A stretch of 7,057 bases of DNA from an uncultured beta proteobacterium (GTDB lineage Bacteria; Pseudomonadota; Gammaproteobacteria; Burkholderiales; Burkholderiaceae), in assembly GCA_903944255.1 (NCBI GenBank), contig CAJARE010000357.1, forward strand, positions 1 through 7,057. Reading direction: 5' to 3'. Below, piece by piece: positions 5,287-7,057 of this stretch (its first letter is position 1; each line of letters starts with the position of its first letter). The notes beneath the pieces were generated by a model that was given only the letters and a program-made list of their open reading frames with translations, ran no database searches and was not told the DNA's origin. Made by a program: the position numbers and the translations under genes.

Positions 5287-6339
5287 ATGAACCAAATAAA
5301 CGAACCGCGCCTCACCTCCCTCTCTCATGGCGGTGGGTGCGGTTGCAAAATTGCACCAAGCGTTCTATCTGAAATTCTAAAGGGCGTTCCCCATCTCCCC
5401 TTTCCGAAAGAGCTCCTCATTGGCATTGAGACCTCTGATGATGCAGCGGTTTATCAAATTAATGAGTCGCAAGCTATTGTTGCCACTACAGATTTTTTTA
5501 TGCCAATCGTAGATGACCCGTTTGATTTCGGAAAGATAGCCGCAACAAATGCCATTAGTGACATTTATGCAATGGGTGGCACCCCCCTCTTTGCACTTGC
5601 ATTAGTTGGTATGCCTATTAAGGTGTTATCCAATAAAACCATTGCAAAAATTTTGGAGGGTGGTGCAGAAGCATGCCGTAGTGCTGGCATTCCGATTGCT
5701 GGCGGGCACACGATCGATTCAGTTGAACCAATATATGGCTTAGTGGCCATTGGTATCGTAGATCCCAAGCGCATAAAAAGCAATGCTGCAGCCCAGCCTG
5801 GTGATGTCCTCATTCTTGGAAAACCCTTAGGCGTAGGCATCCTCTCGGCAGCTCTTAAAAAGGATGTACTTGGCCCAAATGGTTACGCCGAGATGATAGC
5901 CAACACCACCAAACTGAATGCTGCAGGCCCCGATCTAGCAAAACTCTCTGGAGTTCATGCCTTGACTGATGTCACCGGCTTTGGATTAGCCGGTCACCTA
6001 TTGGAGCTAGCAAGAGGATCAAACTGCACCGCACATATAGACTGGTCCCAAGTTCCCCTGCTGTCTAATGTTCAGCAATTTGCAAACGATGGAATCATTA
6101 CAGGAGCCTCAGGTCGTAACTGGGAGAGCTACGGCAACGAAGTGGTCGTACCAAGCAACTTCACGCCGGCACAACAAGCTTTATTAACTGATCCTCAAAC
6201 TAGTGGAGGCCTATTAGTTTCTTGTAGCTCTGAGTCCGTTAAGGAGGTGCTGGAGATTTTCAATCAGCACCATTTCCTCGGGGCACGTGTCATAGGTCAA
6301 ATGAGTAAACGTCAAGAAAAAGCTTTGGTTATTTCTTAA
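5287..6339 (+). CDS. selD: Selenide, water dikinase (selenophosphate synthetase)
   Basis: SelD makes selenophosphate from selenide and ATP, the selenium donor for selenocysteine and for 2-selenouridine in tRNA. The 350-residue protein is full length. The glycine-rich N-terminal loop SHGGGCGCKI (13-22) carries catalytic Cys18 and Lys21, corresponding to Cys17 and Lys20 of the E. coli enzyme. The catalytic position is cysteine, not a selenocysteine TGA. Metal/ATP residues appear as D52 (TSDDAAVY), D69 (TTDFFMP), N88 and D92 (AATNAISDIYAMGG), and D228 (TDVTGFGLAGH). The C-terminal AIRS domain has GDVLILGKPLGVGIL (172-186) and DPQTSGGLL near the end. ATG 5287 gives a start just before the catalytic loop, as in relatives; the ribosome site is weak. 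It is probably co-transcribed with the helicase (23-base gap). No selA, selB, selC or 2-selenouridine synthase gene is in the window, so the downstream use of the selenophosphate is unknown. Confidence 0.95.
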   Translation: MNQINEPRLTSLSHGGGCGCKIAPSVLSEILKGVPHLPFPKELLIGIETSDDAAVYQINESQAIVATTDFFMPIVDDPFDFGKIAATNAISDIYAMGGTPLFALALVGMPIKVLSNKTIAKILEGGAEACRSAGIPIAGGHTIDSVEPIYGLVAIGIVDPKRIKSNAAAQPGDVLILGKPLGVGILSAALKKDVLGPNGYAEMIANTTKLNAAGPDLAKLSGVHALTDVTGFGLAGHLLELARGSNCTAHIDWSQVPLLSNVQQFANDGIITGASGRNWESYGNEVVVPSNFTPAQQALLTDPQTSGGLLVSCSSESVKEVLEIFNQHHFLGARVIGQMSKRQEKALVIS

Positions 6340-6366
6340 TTTGTACTTCGGGGCCAACGGAAGTCG

Positions 6367-6633
6367 TTATTTTCTAGCAGCTAAGTAATGAACGCCCTGG
6401 GGACCATAGGTTTCTGAATGCGGCTCCTCAAAGCCTAGATGAAAAATACTGCCTTTACTGTAATGGCTTGTAATTCCATTGATAGTTAACTCAATACTGC
6501 CACTCAAAACAAGCGCCTTCACCTCAAATGGATGTGTGTGATGGTCTAAGTGCCCATTTGGTTCGCGTAGCACCTCAACAGGATCTGGATAGCCCTCTTG
6601 CCCTAAGGTTTGAATAAATTGATCGCGATTCAT
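6367..6633 (-). CDS. Small single-domain cupin protein
   Basis: An 88-residue cytoplasmic cupin of unknown substrate. Motif 1 is seen as HLDHHTHPFE (28-37) followed by ALVLSGSIEL (40-49), giving probable metal ligands His32, His34 and Glu37. Motif 2 is KGSIFHLGFEEPHSE (60-74), with His72 as the fourth ligand. A final VHYLAARK strand closes the barrel. This size and arrangement fit stand-alone cupins that bind a metal and a small ligand or act as simple sensors or isomerases; no specific reaction can be assigned. The ATG at 6633-6631 has no Shine-Dalgarno, and a TATAGT sits only six bases before it. The gene converges on selD with 27 bases between stops and diverges from the DUF1330 gene. Confidence 0.82.
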   Translation of the reverse strand: MNRDQFIQTLGQEGYPDPVEVLREPNGHLDHHTHPFEVKALVLSGSIELTINGITSHYSKGSIFHLGFEEPHSETYGPQGVHYLAARK

Positions 6634-6658
6634 ACAGTAACTATAGCGTGCTTATAAA
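6629..6658 (+). promoter_or_regulatory. Candidate sigma70 promoter for the DUF1330 gene
   Basis: TTCATA (6629-6634) and TATAAA (6653-6658) match the -35 and -10 consensus at four and five of six positions, with an 18-base spacer. The -35 overlaps the first codon of the divergent cupin gene. The start would be near 6665, leaving a leader of about 27 bases with GAGAGG at 6681-6686. Confidence 0.4.
6640..6645 (-). promoter_or_regulatory. Candidate -10 element placing transcription start at the cupin ATG
   Basis: TATAGT (5/6 match to TATAAT) lies on the minus strand six bases before the ATG, so transcription would begin at or within a base of the start codon. No ribosome-binding site is present, which fits a leaderless mRNA. 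The -35 region is poor (best TTGAAT is 21 bases away). TATAAG at 6656-6651 is an alternative -10 giving a short leader. Confidence 0.3.
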
Positions 6659-6691
6659 CTGCTGATATTCAATTTTCATCGAGAGGGGTAT

Positions 6692-6985
6692 ATGGTATTT
6701 AAAGTCATTGGATTAATGGATTTAACAGACCCGAGTGCATTTGAGAAATACCGCGAGCAGGTTGGCCAAACTGTAGCGCTTTATCAAGGGCGCATTGAAG
6801 CCCGCGGTGTAATTACTGAGATCTTTTGGAATGAACTTCAATGCATGCCGTGTAGCGCCTATGTTGAGCTACATTTTCCAAGCAAAGAAGATGCTCATGC
6901 TTGGGCACATAGCCCGCAATACCAGTCATTAGTTCCCATTCGAAATCAAGCTATGAAACTGACGCTCTTTGGAATTGCTATTTGA
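6692..6985 (+). CDS. DUF1330-family protein (dimeric alpha+beta barrel)
   Basis: A 97-residue protein with DUF1330 features: an N-terminal strand (FKVIGLMDLTD, 3-13), a helix with FEKYREQV (17-24), Y-x-G-R and ARGV (31-40), the strand AYVELHFPS (56-64), then DAHAWAHSPQYQSLVPIR (67-84), where the W-x-x-S-P-x-Y-x-x-L-x-x-x-R pattern is diagnostic. The family has a ferredoxin-like dimeric barrel fold; its biochemical role is not established. The start at ATG 6692 has the best ribosome site in the window, GAGAGG at 6681-6686 five bases upstream. It contains two nearby cysteines (C51 and C54, CMPC), which is a CxxC pair; whether it has a redox or metal role is unknown. It is divergent from the small cupin gene across 58 bases, so the two could share control. 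Confidence 0.85.
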   Translation: MVFKVIGLMDLTDPSAFEKYREQVGQTVALYQGRIEARGVITEIFWNELQCMPCSAYVELHFPSKEDAHAWAHSPQYQSLVPIRNQAMKLTLFGIAI

Positions 6986-6996
6986 AGCAAGGCAAT

Positions 6997-7026
6997 AAAA
7001 AAGCCTAGCAGTTGAAGGCTAGGCTT
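6997..7026 (-). terminator. Intrinsic terminator for a minus-strand gene entering from the right
   Basis: AAGCCTAGC (7001-7009) and GCTAGGCTT (7018-7026) form a perfect nine-pair stem around an eight-base loop. Read on the minus strand the stem runs into T6 (6997-7002 complement). On the plus strand it is followed by ACAGATC without a T-tract, so it is a poor terminator for the DUF1330 gene. It therefore marks the 3' end of a minus-strand transcript coming from beyond 7057. Confidence 0.75.
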
Positions 7027-7047
7027 ACAGATCAATGGTGTTAAGAA

Positions 7048-7057
7048 TTACTTCTTA
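7048..7057 (-). CDS. Possible 3' end of a minus-strand gene, cut by the window edge
   Basis: On the minus strand the last bases read Lys-Lys-stop (AAG AAG TAA, stop at 7050-7048), a common protein ending. It lies 21 bases before a minus-strand terminator hairpin. Only two residues are visible, so reading frame and identity are unproven. The terminator's orientation is the main support. Confidence 0.3.

Noticed and set aside
5287..5350. Possible selenocysteine codon in selD
   Set aside because: The catalytic position is encoded by TGC (cysteine), and no in-frame TGA is present, so SelD is the Cys form.
5094..5372. Plus-strand 92-codon frame spanning the helicase-selD junction
   Set aside because: It overlaps both genes in another frame and has no recognisable features.
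5565..5840. Minus-strand 91-codon frame
   Set aside because: It is antisense to a conserved part of selD and is a shadow frame.
6345..6364. ACTTC/GAAGT hairpin between the selD and cupin stop codons
   Set aside because: It has only five pairs, a ten-base loop and no proper T-tract on either strand; too weak to call a terminator.
1..7057. Mobile elements, CRISPR arrays, phage genes, tRNA or rRNA
   Set aside because: No transposase or integrase motifs, evenly spaced repeats, or structured RNA gene signatures were seen; the window is ordinary gene-dense chromosome.

Overview
The window looks like ordinary chromosome of a low- to mid-GC betaproteobacterium. Gene types, protein sequence style and AT-leaning codon use (GC roughly mid-40s % by eye) most resemble Polynucleobacter or a close Burkholderiaceae relative. 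That placement is recognition and inference, not a database result. Coding density is high, no intergenic stretch exceeds about 140 bases, and no insertion sequence, prophage, CRISPR array, rRNA or tRNA was seen.

Layout from left to right. (1) Positions 1-714, minus strand: a ModE/LysR-type winged-helix regulator fused to a molybdate-binding-like PBP domain, cut by the window edge. (2) Positions 784-1608, plus strand, divergent from it: the periplasmic tungstate-binding protein TupA. Its ABC permease and ATPase are not in the window. (3) A hairpin cluster at 1627-1696 separates tupA from a convergent minus-strand gene (1697-2278) for an exported protein with two copies of one small beta-rich domain, starting at a TTG codon. 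(4) Positions 2400-3834, plus strand: a tight three-gene cluster of a GNAT acetyltransferase, a YbgC-like acyl-CoA thioesterase and a cupin thiol dioxygenase whose residues point to 3-mercaptopropionate rather than cysteine. (5) Positions 3971-6339, plus strand: an RhlE-type DEAD-box RNA helicase behind a potentially structured leader, then selenophosphate synthetase selD 23 bases later. (6) Positions 6367-6985: a small cupin (minus) and a DUF1330 protein (plus), divergent across 58 bases. (7) The right edge has an intrinsic terminator oriented for a minus-strand gene that ends at or just outside the window.

Functionally the window combines oxyanion uptake and sensing (tungstate/molybdate), selenium activation (SelD), thiol catabolism, acyl-CoA housekeeping and RNA remodelling. 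Divergence and the shared ligand class suggest that the first regulator controls tupA. No clearly new system is visible. The points most worth checking are the possible alternative leader structures before the helicase, the Gln-type active site of the thiol dioxygenase, the isolated tupA next to a PBP-fused regulator, and a possibly leaderless cupin gene.
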